Shown: piece by piece, positions 1 through 8,421 of the stretch
How the letters are laid out: each line of letters opens with the position of its first letter
Numbering within the stretch: the first letter of the stretch is position 1
Assembly (NCBI RefSeq): GCF_007845675.1
Contig: NZ_VOBR01000045.1
Coordinates: 1-48,421 of the forward strand
DNA from: Lentzea tibetensis
Lineage (GTDB): Bacteria; Actinomycetota; Actinomycetes; Mycobacteriales; Pseudonocardiaceae
DNA length: 48,421 nucleotides
Direction of reading: 5' to 3'
Program-made: the position numbers and the translations under genes
Notes under the pieces: generated by a model
What the model saw: the letters and a program-made list of their open reading frames with translations, nothing else
What the model was told of the DNA's origin: nothing
Database searches by the model: none

Positions 1-133
1 CCCGGCCCACCAGCAGGGGCACGATCTTTCGTCAGGACTCAGACGTCCAGGAGGAACGAGTGCTCACCTGCCAGCGGCTACCAGACCCGAGTCTGCCCGA
101 CGGGCGACTCACGACTCATTAGGAGGATATGCG
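1..133. other. Gap beyond the end of the cobalamin operon
   Basis: No convincing gene is seen in this stretch. On the minus strand a GTG at 20-22 opens a short frame (M-P-L-L-V-G-R) that runs off the left edge and could be the start of the next gene, but it has no clear ribosome binding site and is too short to identify. A plus-strand AGGAGG at 121-126 lies only two bases from an ATG at 129, but that frame is the antisense shadow of cbiG. A hairpin at 89-110 is listed separately. Confidence 0.4.
89..110. terminator. Hairpin downstream of cbiG
   Basis: GAGTC-t-GCCCG, a single A, then CGGGC-GACTC form a nearly perfect ten-base-pair inverted repeat starting about 24 bases past the cbiG stop. 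It lacks a T-run, as is common in GC-rich actinobacteria. It may end the cobalamin operon transcript; that role is inferred from position. Confidence 0.45.
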
Positions 134-1393
134 TCAGGGAGTCCAGACTCCGGGAATTACCACGACGTCTGCTTCGACCGGATTGTCCATCGCGGGACCG
201 GTTCCGAGCTCGACGAGCGCGACCGCCGCGCCGGCCTCGGCGAGTGCGACGGCGCCCGATTCGCGAATTTCCGTGCCAGGGCGCAACAAGTGCCTGATCT
301 CGTCGATCGCGTCAGTCGGCCCGACGACGAATGCCGCGCGCCGCAGCTCGCTCTCCGCGAGCGGAGTCCGCTGCTCCGCGGCGCCGGGACCGAGCCCGAC
401 GAGCGCGAGCCTGCCGCGCGGCAGGATGCGCGCGGCGGCGACGGTCACGTTGTCCCGCTTGTACTTCTCGGCCGCGAGCTCGATCCGGCCGCCGCGGCAG
501 AGCGTCGTCGCCCCGTGCAGCGCGGCGGCCTCGGCGACGCTCGCCGTGCCCATCGAGTTGCGCACGACCGAGCTCGGGTTGGGCACGCCCACCTCACCGA
601 GCACGTCCGTGCTGAACGTCAGCAGCTCGGCGGTGTCGCTGTGCCAGAAGCCCCACTCCTCGACGGCGTTGACGATGCCCGGTTCGTCGGCCTTCGCGTC
701 GGCGGTGGCGAACGCCTTGACCGCGCGCAGGTCCAGCCCGCCCTCGACGTCCAGCTCCTCCAGCGCACCCGCGACGGCCTGCGCGCTGACCCCGCGCGTC
801 GACCCGACGCCGACGACGAGCGTGCGCGGCACGATCCGCAGCGTGTGCTCCCGTTGCGGTGCCGCGCGGTCGTCGATGACGATCATCCACGACGGCACCT
901 CGCCCGCCGGAACCACGTTGTCCGGCAACGCGGGCAGCGGGAAGCCGAGCGGGTTGCGCAGCACCACGACCTCGCCCGCGGCGATCGCGGCCGCGCACGC
1001 GCCGATGTCGCCGTCGACCGTCGCGTCGAGCTGTTCGAGCAGCTCGTCGAGCACGGTGTCGCCGGACGGGCCGGTGGTGACGACCGGCGTGCGGTTCAGC
1101 ACGTCCGCGACGTGCCTGGCGAGCGCGTCCGCGTCACCCGCGAGCGCGACCACGAACTCGTCGTCCACGCACACGACGCCGGGGTCGGACTGCTTGTCCC
1201 GCAACAGGGGCGCGATGAGGCGCACGGCCGAGCCCGCGTCCGCGAAGAGCACGGCCGAGCCGAGTCGCGGCCACAGCCGGTGCAGCGCTGGGCGGACGGG
1301 GCCGTCCGGCACCACCGCGTCCGCGCCCAGCAACCCGGCCAGGTCAGCCGCGTCCCGGCGACCGCGTTCGGTCGCCGCGAAAACACCGATCAC
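134..1393 (-). CDS. cbiG: CbiG-like cobalt-precorrin-5A hydrolase with a CobJ remnant
   Basis: About 419 residues. The N-terminal part (VIGVFAATERG...) and the middle domain starting near residue 188 (VVGVGSTRGVSAQAV) match CbiG, which opens the lactone ring of precorrin-5A in corrin-ring synthesis. From about residue 325 (RLALVGLGPG) the sequence turns into the start of a CobJ C17-methyltransferase domain, which stops after only about 95 residues at IPGVWTP, where the family normally continues for another ~150 from a PGVTA motif. CbiG-CobJ fusions are known in actinobacteria, so this is probably a fusion that lost its methyltransferase half. The GTG start overlaps the cobL stop (GTGA); a second in-frame GTG lies 13 bases upstream. 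Last gene of the operon. Cytoplasmic. Confidence 0.8.
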   Translation of the reverse strand: MIGVFAATERGRRDAADLAGLLGADAVVPDGPVRPALHRLWPRLGSAVLFADAGSAVRLIAPLLRDKQSDPGVVCVDDEFVVALAGDADALARHVADVLNRTPVVTTGPSGDTVLDELLEQLDATVDGDIGACAAAIAAGEVVVLRNPLGFPLPALPDNVVPAGEVPSWMIVIDDRAAPQREHTLRIVPRTLVVGVGSTRGVSAQAVAGALEELDVEGGLDLRAVKAFATADAKADEPGIVNAVEEWGFWHSDTAELLTFSTDVLGEVGVPNPSSVVRNSMGTASVAEAAALHGATTLCRGGRIELAAEKYKRDNVTVAAARILPRGRLALVGLGPGAAEQRTPLAESELRRAAFVVGPTDAIDEIRHLLRPGTEIRESGAVALAEAGAAVALVELGTGPAMDNPVEADVVVIPGVWTP

Positions 1394-2217
1394 TTCTTCG
1401 TCCCCCACAGCACGGTGACCGGTGCGGCCGCCGCGAAGCCCTCGTCCACCAGACGCGCCGCCGTCAGCTGGCAGCCGTCCACGTCGTATCCCGCGTCCCG
1501 CAACGCATCCCGCGCGGGCACGATCCGGTCGACGCTCGCGGTCGTCAGCACGACCCGCTGCGCGCCGACGGAGGCGGACGCCCGCACGTCCGCGAGCGAG
1601 CCACCGCCGACGAACACCGCGTCCGGCTTCGGCAGGTCGTCGGTTCGCAGCTCGGACTCGACCACCCGCACGTCCACCTGGTGCGCCGACGCGTTCGCGA
1701 TGATCCGCACGCACTGCACCGGGTCGGGCTCGACCGCGAGCACCGCGGCGCCGAGCCGCGCGCACTCGATGGCCACCGCGCCGGATCCGGCGTTGACGTC
1801 CCAGACCAGCACTCCCGGCCGCGCGGCCAGCCTGGCCAGCACGAGCGCGCGCACCTCGGACGACGTGACGTGCCCGTCGCGGTGCGCGAACGCGTCGTCG
1901 GACAGCGCCCAGCCCTCGGTTCCGGGCCTCAGCTCGGTGTCCGCGAGGCACAGCACCGCGGTCGGCGCGGTCCAGCGCTTCACGACCGCGTCAGCGGGGT
2001 CCACAGTGGACAGTTCGTCGGCGTCCGACACGACCAGCGTGCGCCGCCAGCCCGACAGTCCCCTGCCCAGCTCCGCCGGGCCCGCACCGGGCGCGGTCTT
2101 CACGACCACGGCCGACCGGGCGCGGCACAGGTTCAGCGCGGGGCGGAGGCCGTCCGCCGCGTCGACCACGGGGACGTCGGACCTGCCGGAGGCGTCGAGC
2201 AGACGCTGGACCGTCAT
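1390..2217 (-). CDS. cobL: Precorrin-6Y methyltransferase CobL, CbiT half intact, CbiE half degenerate
   Basis: 275 residues, against about 390-410 for full CobL (CbiE C5-methyltransferase plus CbiT C15-methyltransferase/decarboxylase). The C-terminal ~180 residues are CbiT-like, with a SAM-binding loop VWDVNAGSGAVAIE near residue 140 and the FVGGGS motif. The first ~95 residues resemble only a shortened CbiE: no N-terminal G-x-G-x-D/G loop of the tetrapyrrole methylase fold is visible. CbiT activity is therefore likely, while the C5 methylation may be done by another protein. The ATG overlaps the cobM stop (TGATG) and its own stop overlaps the cbiG start, so translation is probably coupled. 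Confidence 0.75.
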   Translation of the reverse strand: MTVQRLLDASGRSDVPVVDAADGLRPALNLCRARSAVVVKTAPGAGPAELGRGLSGWRRTLVVSDADELSTVDPADAVVKRWTAPTAVLCLADTELRPGTEGWALSDDAFAHRDGHVTSSEVRALVLARLAARPGVLVWDVNAGSGAVAIECARLGAAVLAVEPDPVQCVRIIANASAHQVDVRVVESELRTDDLPKPDAVFVGGGSLADVRASASVGAQRVVLTTASVDRIVPARDALRDAGYDVDGCQLTAARLVDEGFAAAAPVTVLWGTKK

Positions 2218-3251
2218 CAGTTCGTATTGGTGCGCTTGGTGTTCTTACGCGGCGCCGGCTTCTTCTTGGGCGTCGTGCTGGCCTGCACCGAGTTCGTCTT
2301 CTTGGCAGCCGCGACGACCGTCAGCTTCGGCTTCGCAACGGGCTCAGTCGTCACCGTGTCCTTTTGCGGCTCCTCGGCCTTGAATTCTTCTTTGGCTGGA
2401 GCCTTTCGTGCGGCCTGCTGTATTCCCTCGACCGCCGTCCACGCCGGGTTGGGCGGTTCCTCGACGCGGGCCGCGATGCGCGTGGCGGCGCGGCGCGACC
2501 AGCTGGTCGGGCGGGCCGAGCGGATCGGCTCGTCCGGCACCTCGCGCCGCGCGCGGGACTGGGTGGCCTTGAGGGTGCGGCCGACGATGAACAGCGCCGC
2601 GCGGTACAGCTTGTGCTTCTTGACCGTGTTCTCCAGCTCGGCGACCGTCGTGTGCACGATCAGCTCGTCCGGCTGGGAAACCTTGTACGCCACCACAACC
2701 GGTGTCTCGCCCGCGTATCCGCCCGCGCGCAGCTTCTCGACGAAGTGCCCGGCGCGCGCACCCGGCAGCGACACCGCCATCGTCGTGCCGTGCTCGGCGA
2801 ACTCGCGCACCTGCTCGACGCTGTCCGGTGCGGTGAGGATGATCGACTGCGCGATCTCGGACCCGGTCAGCTCCCGCCCGATCACCGCGGCGGCGGCGGA
2901 CAACGGCGCCACGCCCGGCACGATCTCGACCTCGAGGCCGAGCCGCTGGCAGCTGTCGTACTGGTCCTGCACACCGCCCCACAGCGCGGGATCACCCGCG
3001 TGCAGCCGCACGACCTTGAGCCTGCTCGCGGCGGCGCGCCGGTACAGCTCGACGACCTCCTCGTGCGGCACGCGGGAGAAGTCGACCAGCTCCGCCTCGG
3101 CCCGCGCGTGCTCGCGAACGCATTCGGCGTCGACGACGCTCGGCGCCCAGACCACGACATCGGCCTCGGCGATGCGGCGCGCACCCCGCAGGGTGATGAG
3201 ATCGGCGGCACCGGGACCGGCACCGACGAAGGAGACCCGACCGGTCGTCAC
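2217..3251 (-). CDS. cobM: Precorrin-4 C11-methyltransferase CobM with a basic C-terminal tail
   Basis: 344 residues. Residues 1 to about 240 are a complete CobM: VSFVGAGPGAADLITLRG at the N-terminus, the HAGDPALWG motif, and the PGVAPLSAAAA loop of tetrapyrrole methylases. It transfers a methyl group from SAM to C-11 of precorrin-4. The family is normally about 250 residues; here about 105 extra residues follow, rich in Lys, Ala, Pro and Thr and ending in a Lys/Arg/Asn/Thr-rich stretch, with no visible fold and probably disordered. It lies 33 bases after cobB and overlaps cobL by one base. Confidence 0.9.
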   Translation of the reverse strand: MTTGRVSFVGAGPGAADLITLRGARRIAEADVVVWAPSVVDAECVREHARAEAELVDFSRVPHEEVVELYRRAAASRLKVVRLHAGDPALWGGVQDQYDSCQRLGLEVEIVPGVAPLSAAAAVIGRELTGSEIAQSIILTAPDSVEQVREFAEHGTTMAVSLPGARAGHFVEKLRAGGYAGETPVVVAYKVSQPDELIVHTTVAELENTVKKHKLYRAALFIVGRTLKATQSRARREVPDEPIRSARPTSWSRRAATRIAARVEEPPNPAWTAVEGIQQAARKAPAKEEFKAEEPQKDTVTTEPVAKPKLTVVAAAKKTNSVQASTTPKKKPAPRKNTKRTNTN

Positions 3252-3284
3252 GACTGCTCCCCACGACGAAATTCTTGGGATTGA

Positions 3285-4661
3285 TTAGGCGAAGACCGTA
3301 CCGTCTGCGGTCGGCTCCACGAACGGGTGGCACGCCTCCACGAACCTTTTGACAGCAAGTGGATCACCAGCCGGATGGGTGTGCAGGTAAGACGCGTGCA
3401 CGCCGCCGACGACGAATCCTTCCGCGACCGGTTTGTGATCGACGCCCCGCCAGCGCCACGCCGGTTGGTCACCGTGCGGAACGGACAGAGCGGTGCGGTG
3501 GAACTCGTGCCCGGTGACGCGGGCACCCGCCGGGTGCAGCGGGGAGTCCTGCGGCGCCACGGCATCGCGGTACCCCAGCGTGAGCTTCGGCGTCATCGCG
3601 CCTTCCGCGTCGAGCACACCGCACATCGGCAGTCCGTCGAGCGTGCGCGCCAGGTACAGCAGGCCGCCGCATTCGGCGTGCACGGGAGCGCCCGATCGGG
3701 CGAACTCGGCGACGGCCGTCCGGAGTGGAACGTTCGCCGACAGCGCCGCCGCGTGCTGCTCGGGGAACCCGCCCGGCAGCACGAGACCCGCCGTGCCCTC
3801 GGGCAACGCCTCGTCGCGCAACGGGTCGACGACGGCGACGTCCGCGCCGGCCGCCTTCAGGATCTCGACGTGTTCCGCGTACCCGAACGTGAACGCGGGA
3901 CCGCCAGCGACGGCGATGAGCGGACCGTCGGGCACCGGGGTGATCCCGGGATCCCACGACGGGACGGCCATCGACGGCACGGACGAGGCGAGCGCGCGCA
4001 CCGCGTCGAGATCCACGTGCTTGGTGACGGCGGCGGCGATCGCGTCGACGGCGGCGACGGCCTCGGGCCCGTGCTCGGCCGCGGTCACCAGCCCGAGGTG
4101 CCGCGACGGCAGCGTGAACTCCGGATCCCGTGGCAGCACACCGAGAACGTCGAGCCCGACCTCCTGGCACGCGTCGCGCAGCACCTGCTCGTGACGTTCG
4201 GAGCCGACCTGGTTGAGGATCACGCCGCCGATCCGCACGGTCGGGTCGTAACCGCGGAACCCGTGCAGCAGCGCGGCGAGCGAGCGGCTCTGGCCGCGCG
4301 CGTCCACGACGAACAGCACCGGTGCGTTGATCAGCTTCGCGACGTGCGCGGTCGAGCCGATGCCCATCGTGTCGACGCGGCCGTCGAACAGGCCCATGAC
4401 GCCTTCGACGACCGCGATGTCACAGCCCCGCGCGCCGTGACCGAACAGCGGCGCGATGATCGACTCGCCGACGAGCACCGGGTCGAGGTTGCGGCCCGGC
4501 CGTCCGGTGGCGAGCGAGTGGTAGCCGGGGTCGATGTAGTCCGGGCCGACCTTGAACGGCGCGACCCGGTTGCCCGAGCGCCGCAGCGCGGCCATCAGCC
4601 CGGTGGCCACGGTGGTCTTGCCGCTGCCCGACGCGGGCGCGGCGACCACCAGCCTGTTCAC
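3285..4661 (-). CDS. cobB: Cobyrinate/hydrogenobyrinate a,c-diamide synthase
   Basis: 458 residues, normal for CobB. An ATP-dependent, glutamine-using amidotransferase that amidates carboxylates a and c of the corrin ring. It opens with a P-loop of the dethiobiotin-synthase type (APASGSGKTTVATGL), then PFKVGPDYIDPGYH and GVMGLFDG. The C-terminal glutamine amidotransferase domain shows LPGGFPE and the nucleophile Cys in HAECGGLLYL, with a catalytic His near the end (GVHASYLHTH). The GTG start overlaps the cobO stop (GTGA), which decides it over longer in-frame readings running through cobO. Confidence 0.93.
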   Translation of the reverse strand: MNRLVVAAPASGSGKTTVATGLMAALRRSGNRVAPFKVGPDYIDPGYHSLATGRPGRNLDPVLVGESIIAPLFGHGARGCDIAVVEGVMGLFDGRVDTMGIGSTAHVAKLINAPVLFVVDARGQSRSLAALLHGFRGYDPTVRIGGVILNQVGSERHEQVLRDACQEVGLDVLGVLPRDPEFTLPSRHLGLVTAAEHGPEAVAAVDAIAAAVTKHVDLDAVRALASSVPSMAVPSWDPGITPVPDGPLIAVAGGPAFTFGYAEHVEILKAAGADVAVVDPLRDEALPEGTAGLVLPGGFPEQHAAALSANVPLRTAVAEFARSGAPVHAECGGLLYLARTLDGLPMCGVLDAEGAMTPKLTLGYRDAVAPQDSPLHPAGARVTGHEFHRTALSVPHGDQPAWRWRGVDHKPVAEGFVVGGVHASYLHTHPAGDPLAVKRFVEACHPFVEPTADGTVFA

Positions 4662-5272
4662 CACTCGATCCCCCGCTGGCCCTTCTGGCCCGCGTCCATC
4701 GGGTGCTTCACCTTGGTCATCTCCACGACGAGATCGGCTGCCTCGGCCAACTGCTCGGGCGCGTACCGCCCGGTGATCACCACGTGCTGGTGGCCGGGCC
4801 GGTTCACCATCGTCTCCACGACGTCCGCGACGTCGATCCAGCCCCAGTGCAGCGGGTAGGTGAACTCGTCGAGCACGTAGAAGCCGTGGCGTTCGGCGGC
4901 GATCCGGCGCTTGATCTCCGCCCAGCCCTCGCGCGCGGCCTCGGCGTGGTCGTCGTCGGTGCCCTGCTTGCGGGTCCACGACCAGCCCTCGCCCATCTTG
5001 TGCCACTCGACCGCGCCGCCCTCGCCGGTCTCGTCGTGCAGCCTGCCGAGCGCCTTGAAGGCGGCCTCCTCGCCGACCTTCCACTTGGCGGACTTCACGA
5101 ACTGGAACACGCCGATGTCCCAGCCCTGGTTCCAGCCGCGCAGCGCCATCCCGAACGCGGAGGTCGACTTCCCCTTCATCTCACCGGTGTGCAGCATCAG
5201 CAACGGGCGGTTGCGGCGCTGCCGGGTGGTGAGGCCGTCCTCCGGGACGCTCGTCGGTTGTCCTTGTGGCAC
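4658..5272 (-). CDS. cobO: Corrinoid adenosyltransferase CobO
   Basis: 204 residues, typical of the CobA/CobO/BtuR family, which transfers the 5'-deoxyadenosyl group of ATP to cobalt of cob(I)yrinic acid a,c-diamide. The family P-loop is GEMKGKST (residues 30-37), followed by GWNQGWDIGVFQFVK and FYVLDEFTYPLHWGW. The GTG start is supported by AAGGAG eight bases upstream. It follows chlI/D after 26 bases and overlaps cobB by four, so three consecutive steps (cobalt insertion, adenosylation, amidation) are encoded side by side. Confidence 0.95.
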   Translation of the reverse strand: MPQGQPTSVPEDGLTTRQRRNRPLLMLHTGEMKGKSTSAFGMALRGWNQGWDIGVFQFVKSAKWKVGEEAAFKALGRLHDETGEGGAVEWHKMGEGWSWTRKQGTDDDHAEAAREGWAEIKRRIAAERHGFYVLDEFTYPLHWGWIDVADVVETMVNRPGHQHVVITGRYAPEQLAEAADLVVEMTKVKHPMDAGQKGQRGIEW

Positions 5273-5298
5273 AGCGGTTTCTCCTTACGCGGCCAAAT

Positions 5299-7209
5299 CT
5301 ATGCTGCTCGGACGACACCGGCGAGGTGGTCGGCGTTGAGTTCCTCGAGCCTGACGCAGGCGGCCGCCAGCGCCTCGGCGATCTTGACCGCCAGACCGAG
5401 CCGGACGTGCCCGCTCTCGCAGTCGACGACCACGACGGCCTGGGACGCGAGCAGCCCGGCCGCCTTCAGCGCGTCCTTGGTCGGGTCGCCGCCGAGCCCG
5501 GACGACGTGGCGCGCCCGTCGGTGAGCAGCACGACCAGCGGCCGCTTCTGCGGGTCGCGCAACCGTTCGATCTCCAGCACGCGGTGCGCCTTGAGCAGTC
5601 CGTCGGCCAGCGGGGTGCGGCCGCCGGTGCGCATCCTGCGCAGCCGGGCCGCCGCCGCGTCCACCGACGTCGTCGGCGGCAGGGCGAGCTCGGCCGTGCT
5701 GCCGCGGAACGTGATCACGCCGACCTTGTCGCGCCGCTGGTAGGCGTCGCGCAGCAGCGAGATCACCGCGCCGCTGACCGCCGACATGCGCTGCCGCGCG
5801 GCCATCGATCCGGACGCGTCGACCACGAAGAGCACGAGGTTGCTCTCCTTGCCCTCCTTGACCGCGCGCCGCACGTCCGTCTTCGCGAGCACCAGGCCCG
5901 GCCCGCTGCGGCCGCGCGCGTGCTGGTGCGGTGCGGCGGCGGCGAGCGTGTCGATCAGGTGCAGACCCGTTCCGTCCACAGTGGACGAACGGACGACGCG
6001 GCCGGTCCGCGCGCGGGCTCGCGACCGCTTGCCCGGCGCGCCCTCGCCGACGCCCGGCACCTCCAGCAGCCGCGCCTTGAACGCGGCCGACGGCTCCGGT
6101 GCGGGCCGGTCGGACGACTGGCCGTTGCCCCTGGGCGCCTCGTTCGTCTCCGGCAGGCCACCGCCGTCGGGTCCGTCGTCGTCCGGACCGTCCGGCTGCT
6201 CGTCCTGGGCGTGCTCGGCGGCCTCGCGCATCGCGTCCTCGAGCTGCTGCTCCTCGATGCCGGGTTCGTCGAACGGGTCGCGCCTGCGCCGGTGCGGCAA
6301 CGCGAGCCGCACGGCGATCTCGACGTCGGCCTCCTCGACCTCGGCGGCACCGCGCCACGCGGCGTGCGCGGTGGCCGTGCGCGCGACGACGAGGTCCGCG
6401 CGCATGCCGTCCACCTCGAAAGCCGCGCAGACGGCGGCGATCCGGCGCAGCTCACCGTCCGGAAGGGACACACCCGGCAAGTTCGCACGCGCCTGGGCGA
6501 TCTGCCGCTTGAGCTCGTCGTCGTGCCCGGCCCACTGCGCGGCGAACGCGACGGGGTCCGCCTCGTACCGCAGGCGCCGCCGGATGACCTCGGTGCGCAC
6601 GCCGACGTCCCGCGCGGCCTTGACCGCGACCGTCAGCCCGAACCGGTCCAGCAGCTGCGGCCGCAGCTCGCCCTCCTCGGGGTTCATCGTCCCGACGAGC
6701 AGGAACCGCGCCGCGTGCGACACGGACACGCCCTCGCGCTCGACGTGCGCGCGGCCCATGGCGGCGGCGTCGAGCAGCAGGTCGACGAGGTGGTCGTGCA
6801 GCAGGTTGACCTCGTCCACGTAGAGCACGCCCCGGTGCGCGGCCGCGAGCAACCCCGGCTGGTAGGCGCGCACACCTTCGTTGAGCGCGCGCTCCAGGTC
6901 CAGTGAGCCGATCAGCCGGTCCTCGGTCGCGCCGACCGGCAGCTCGACGAGCTTCGCCGGCCTGCGCTCGGTCTCGGTGCCGTGCGGCGCGTCCGGGCAG
7001 CCGGTGTCCTCGGCCGGGTCGCAGCCGAACCGGCAGCCCCGCACCACGTCCAGCTCGGGCAGCAGTGCGGCGAGGGCGCGCACGACGGTCGACTTCGCGG
7101 TCCCCTTCTCGCCGCGGACGAGCACGCCGCCGATGCCGGGGTGCACCGCGTTCAGCAGCAGGGCCAGCCGGAGGTCGTCGTGTCCGACGACGGCTGAAAA
7201 GGGGTACAT
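5299..7209 (-). CDS. ChlI-ChlD type chelatase AAA+/VWA fusion (cobaltochelatase partner)
   Basis: 636 residues from ATG 7209 (MYPFSAVVG). The N-terminal half is a ChlI/BchI AAA+ ATPase with Walker [10 protein letters not shown] and Walker [10 protein letters not shown]. Then comes an acidic Pro/Gly-rich linker ([14 protein letters not shown], about residues 345-385), and the C-terminal half is a von Willebrand A domain with a MIDAS motif DASGSMA and a distal LLTDGRA. In actinobacteria without chlorophyll this fused protein is taken to be the ATPase partner of a CobN-type chelatase inserting cobalt; cobN is not in this window. It is the first gene after the B12 riboswitch. An in-frame GTG at 7239 would extend it by ten residues but falls inside the likely switching region. 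Confidence 0.88.
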   Translation of the reverse strand: MYPFSAVVGHDDLRLALLLNAVHPGIGGVLVRGEKGTAKSTVVRALAALLPELDVVRGCRFGCDPAEDTGCPDAPHGTETERRPAKLVELPVGATEDRLIGSLDLERALNEGVRAYQPGLLAAAHRGVLYVDEVNLLHDHLVDLLLDAAAMGRAHVEREGVSVSHAARFLLVGTMNPEEGELRPQLLDRFGLTVAVKAARDVGVRTEVIRRRLRYEADPVAFAAQWAGHDDELKRQIAQARANLPGVSLPDGELRRIAAVCAAFEVDGMRADLVVARTATAHAAWRGAAEVEEADVEIAVRLALPHRRRRDPFDEPGIEEQQLEDAMREAAEHAQDEQPDGPDDDGPDGGGLPETNEAPRGNGQSSDRPAPEPSAAFKARLLEVPGVGEGAPGKRSRARARTGRVVRSSTVDGTGLHLIDTLAAAAPHQHARGRSGPGLVLAKTDVRRAVKEGKESNLVLFVVDASGSMAARQRMSAVSGAVISLLRDAYQRRDKVGVITFRGSTAELALPPTTSVDAAAARLRRMRTGGRTPLADGLLKAHRVLEIERLRDPQKRPLVVLLTDGRATSSGLGGDPTKDALKAAGLLASQAVVVVDCESGHVRLGLAVKIAEALAAACVRLEELNADHLAGVVRAA

Positions 7210-7261
7210 GCTCCAGGGAGTCCTTCCTCGGGTGTCCACGCCCGTGTCCGGTGACGAAGGG

Positions 7262-7387
7262 GGACGAGTTCCTGACTCCCAGCCAGCGGCTGGTCACAGT
7301 CGCGGGACGGTGCCGGACTCCCACCGGCTTCCTCGCACTCCCCTACAGCCCCGGCATCGTCGCATCCCGATCCCCCGGCACCAACCC
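7262..7387 (-). ncRNA. Cobalamin riboswitch
   Basis: Read on the minus strand this gap has the hallmarks of a B12 riboswitch: a 5' GGTTGGTGCC segment, the core GAAGCCGGTGGGAGTCCGGC followed by ACCGTCCCGCGACTGTGA, and the B12 box GGGAGTCAGGA at about 7270-7280. It begins immediately after the stop of the upstream threonine-aldolase-like gene. From the box to the chlI/D start remain about 52 bases, including a small CGGG/CCCG hairpin and an AGGAAGGA; no T-run is seen, so control is more likely of translation than of termination. High adenosylcobalamin should switch the operon off. Confidence 0.92.
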
Positions 7388-8395
7388 TCAGGTGTCGCGC
7401 GTCTCGCCCACCACCGCCAGGAACTTCGCGTACGCCTCGACGATCTCGTCGTGCGTCCACTCCAGTGCCGGCCCGGCGACGGTCACCTCGGTCATCGCGA
7501 TCCCCGGCACGGGACTCGGCCAGAACTTCCCGAGGAAGTCACCCCGCACCTCGTTGATCCGCTCGGGCGAGCCGTGGACGTGCAACCGGAACTGGTGCGT
7601 GTGCGGCTCGGCGACACCGAGCGCCTTCGCCACGACCTTCGCGTGCTCGACGTACGTCGCGAGCCTGGGCAGCACGACGTCGAGGCCGTGCAACGCGGCG
7701 AGCGCGGCGGGCCACTGCCCGAACAGCATGCCGCCGTACCGGTGCCGCCAGATGCGGGCCTGGTCGACGAACTCCTTCGAGCCCGCGAGCGCCGCGCCGG
7801 AGATGCCGGCGAGCGACTTGTAGAACGACACGTACACCGAGTCGAAGAGCCCCGCGATCTCGTCGAGCGGCTTGCCAAGACCGGGTGCGCTCTCCCACAG
7901 GCGGGCGCCGTCGAGGTGCAGCACGGCGTCGCGTTCACGAGCGGCCTCGACCACGGCGACGAGCTCGTCCCACGTCGGGAGCACGAAACCGGCCTCGCGC
8001 TGCGGCAGCTCCAGCAGCAGCGTGCCGAACGGCTCCGGGCAGTCCGCGACGTCGGACGGCGCGATCAGCGCCCACGGGTCCGCCAGCTCGATCGCGCGCA
8101 GCCCGGCCAGCACGGAGAGCGCGTCTCCCTCGTGGAGCAGCGGGTGCGCGGTGGGGTGCATCGCGACGATCGGGTTGGACGTGCGGTCGGCCCAGCACCG
8201 CAACGCGATCTGCTGCGCCATGGTCCCGGTCGGGACGAACAGCGCGGCCTCGGTGCCGAGCAGGGACGCGACGCGTTCCTCCAGCTTTGCCACCGGACCG
8301 CCGTCGCCGTAGCGGTCGGGCTTCTCGTCGGTCAGCAGGTCGGCGAGCTGCGCTCGCATGGTGAGTTCCCGGATACCGGAAAGCTGACGGCTCAT
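7388..8395 (-). CDS. Threonine aldolase-like PLP enzyme (beta-eliminating lyase family)
   Basis: 335 residues, fold type I PLP enzyme. Visible landmarks are the substrate/PLP loop FVPTGTMAQQIAL, a buried aspartate in LHLDGARLWE (binds the pyridine nitrogen), and the Schiff-base lysine in VSFYKSLAGISGAALAG. These fit low-specificity L-threonine/allo-threonine aldolases and relatives that split beta-hydroxy amino acids; the exact substrate is unknown. ATG 8395 was chosen because the 20 residues from an upstream ATG (8455) use AT-ending codons unlike the gene; that longer start has a better ribosome site (GAGGTG) and would overlap the P450 gene. Probably one transcript with the P450. Confidence 0.8.
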   Translation of the reverse strand: MSRQLSGIRELTMRAQLADLLTDEKPDRYGDGGPVAKLEERVASLLGTEAALFVPTGTMAQQIALRCWADRTSNPIVAMHPTAHPLLHEGDALSVLAGLRAIELADPWALIAPSDVADCPEPFGTLLLELPQREAGFVLPTWDELVAVVEAARERDAVLHLDGARLWESAPGLGKPLDEIAGLFDSVYVSFYKSLAGISGAALAGSKEFVDQARIWRHRYGGMLFGQWPAALAALHGLDVVLPRLATYVEHAKVVAKALGVAEPHTHQFRLHVHGSPERINEVRGDFLGKFWPSPVPGIAMTEVTVAGPALEWTHDEIVEAYAKFLAVVGETRDT

Positions 8396-8421
8396 CGGTC
8401 CAGCATCGATGCCCGGCCCGC

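Noticed and set aside
25-52. Minus-strand CTGA...CGAAA resembling a hammerhead ribozyme core
   Set aside because: The conserved GA after CTGAN is missing and stem II would have a two-base loop; no cleavage-site helix is formed.
30-75. Possible second cobalamin riboswitch (GTCAGGA-like and ACCTGCC-like strings)
   Set aside because: The GCCGGTG...TCCGGC core and CCGC-ACTGT element are absent on both strands.
64-120. 13-codon minus-strand ORF (MSRESPVGQTRVW)
   Set aside because: It runs through the terminator hairpin and has CCTCC rather than GGAGG upstream on its own strand.
1999-2011. GTCCACAGTGGAC palindrome, repeated at 5974-5986 and nearly at 8815
   Set aside because: All copies lie inside coding sequence where they encode common Ser-Thr-Val-Asp type strings; codon usage is the simpler explanation.
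290-2383. Long plus-strand open frame antisense to cbiG and cobL
   Set aside because: A mirror frame caused by high third-position GC; the protein is Arg/Asp/Gly-rich with no family features, while the minus strand has clear enzyme motifs.
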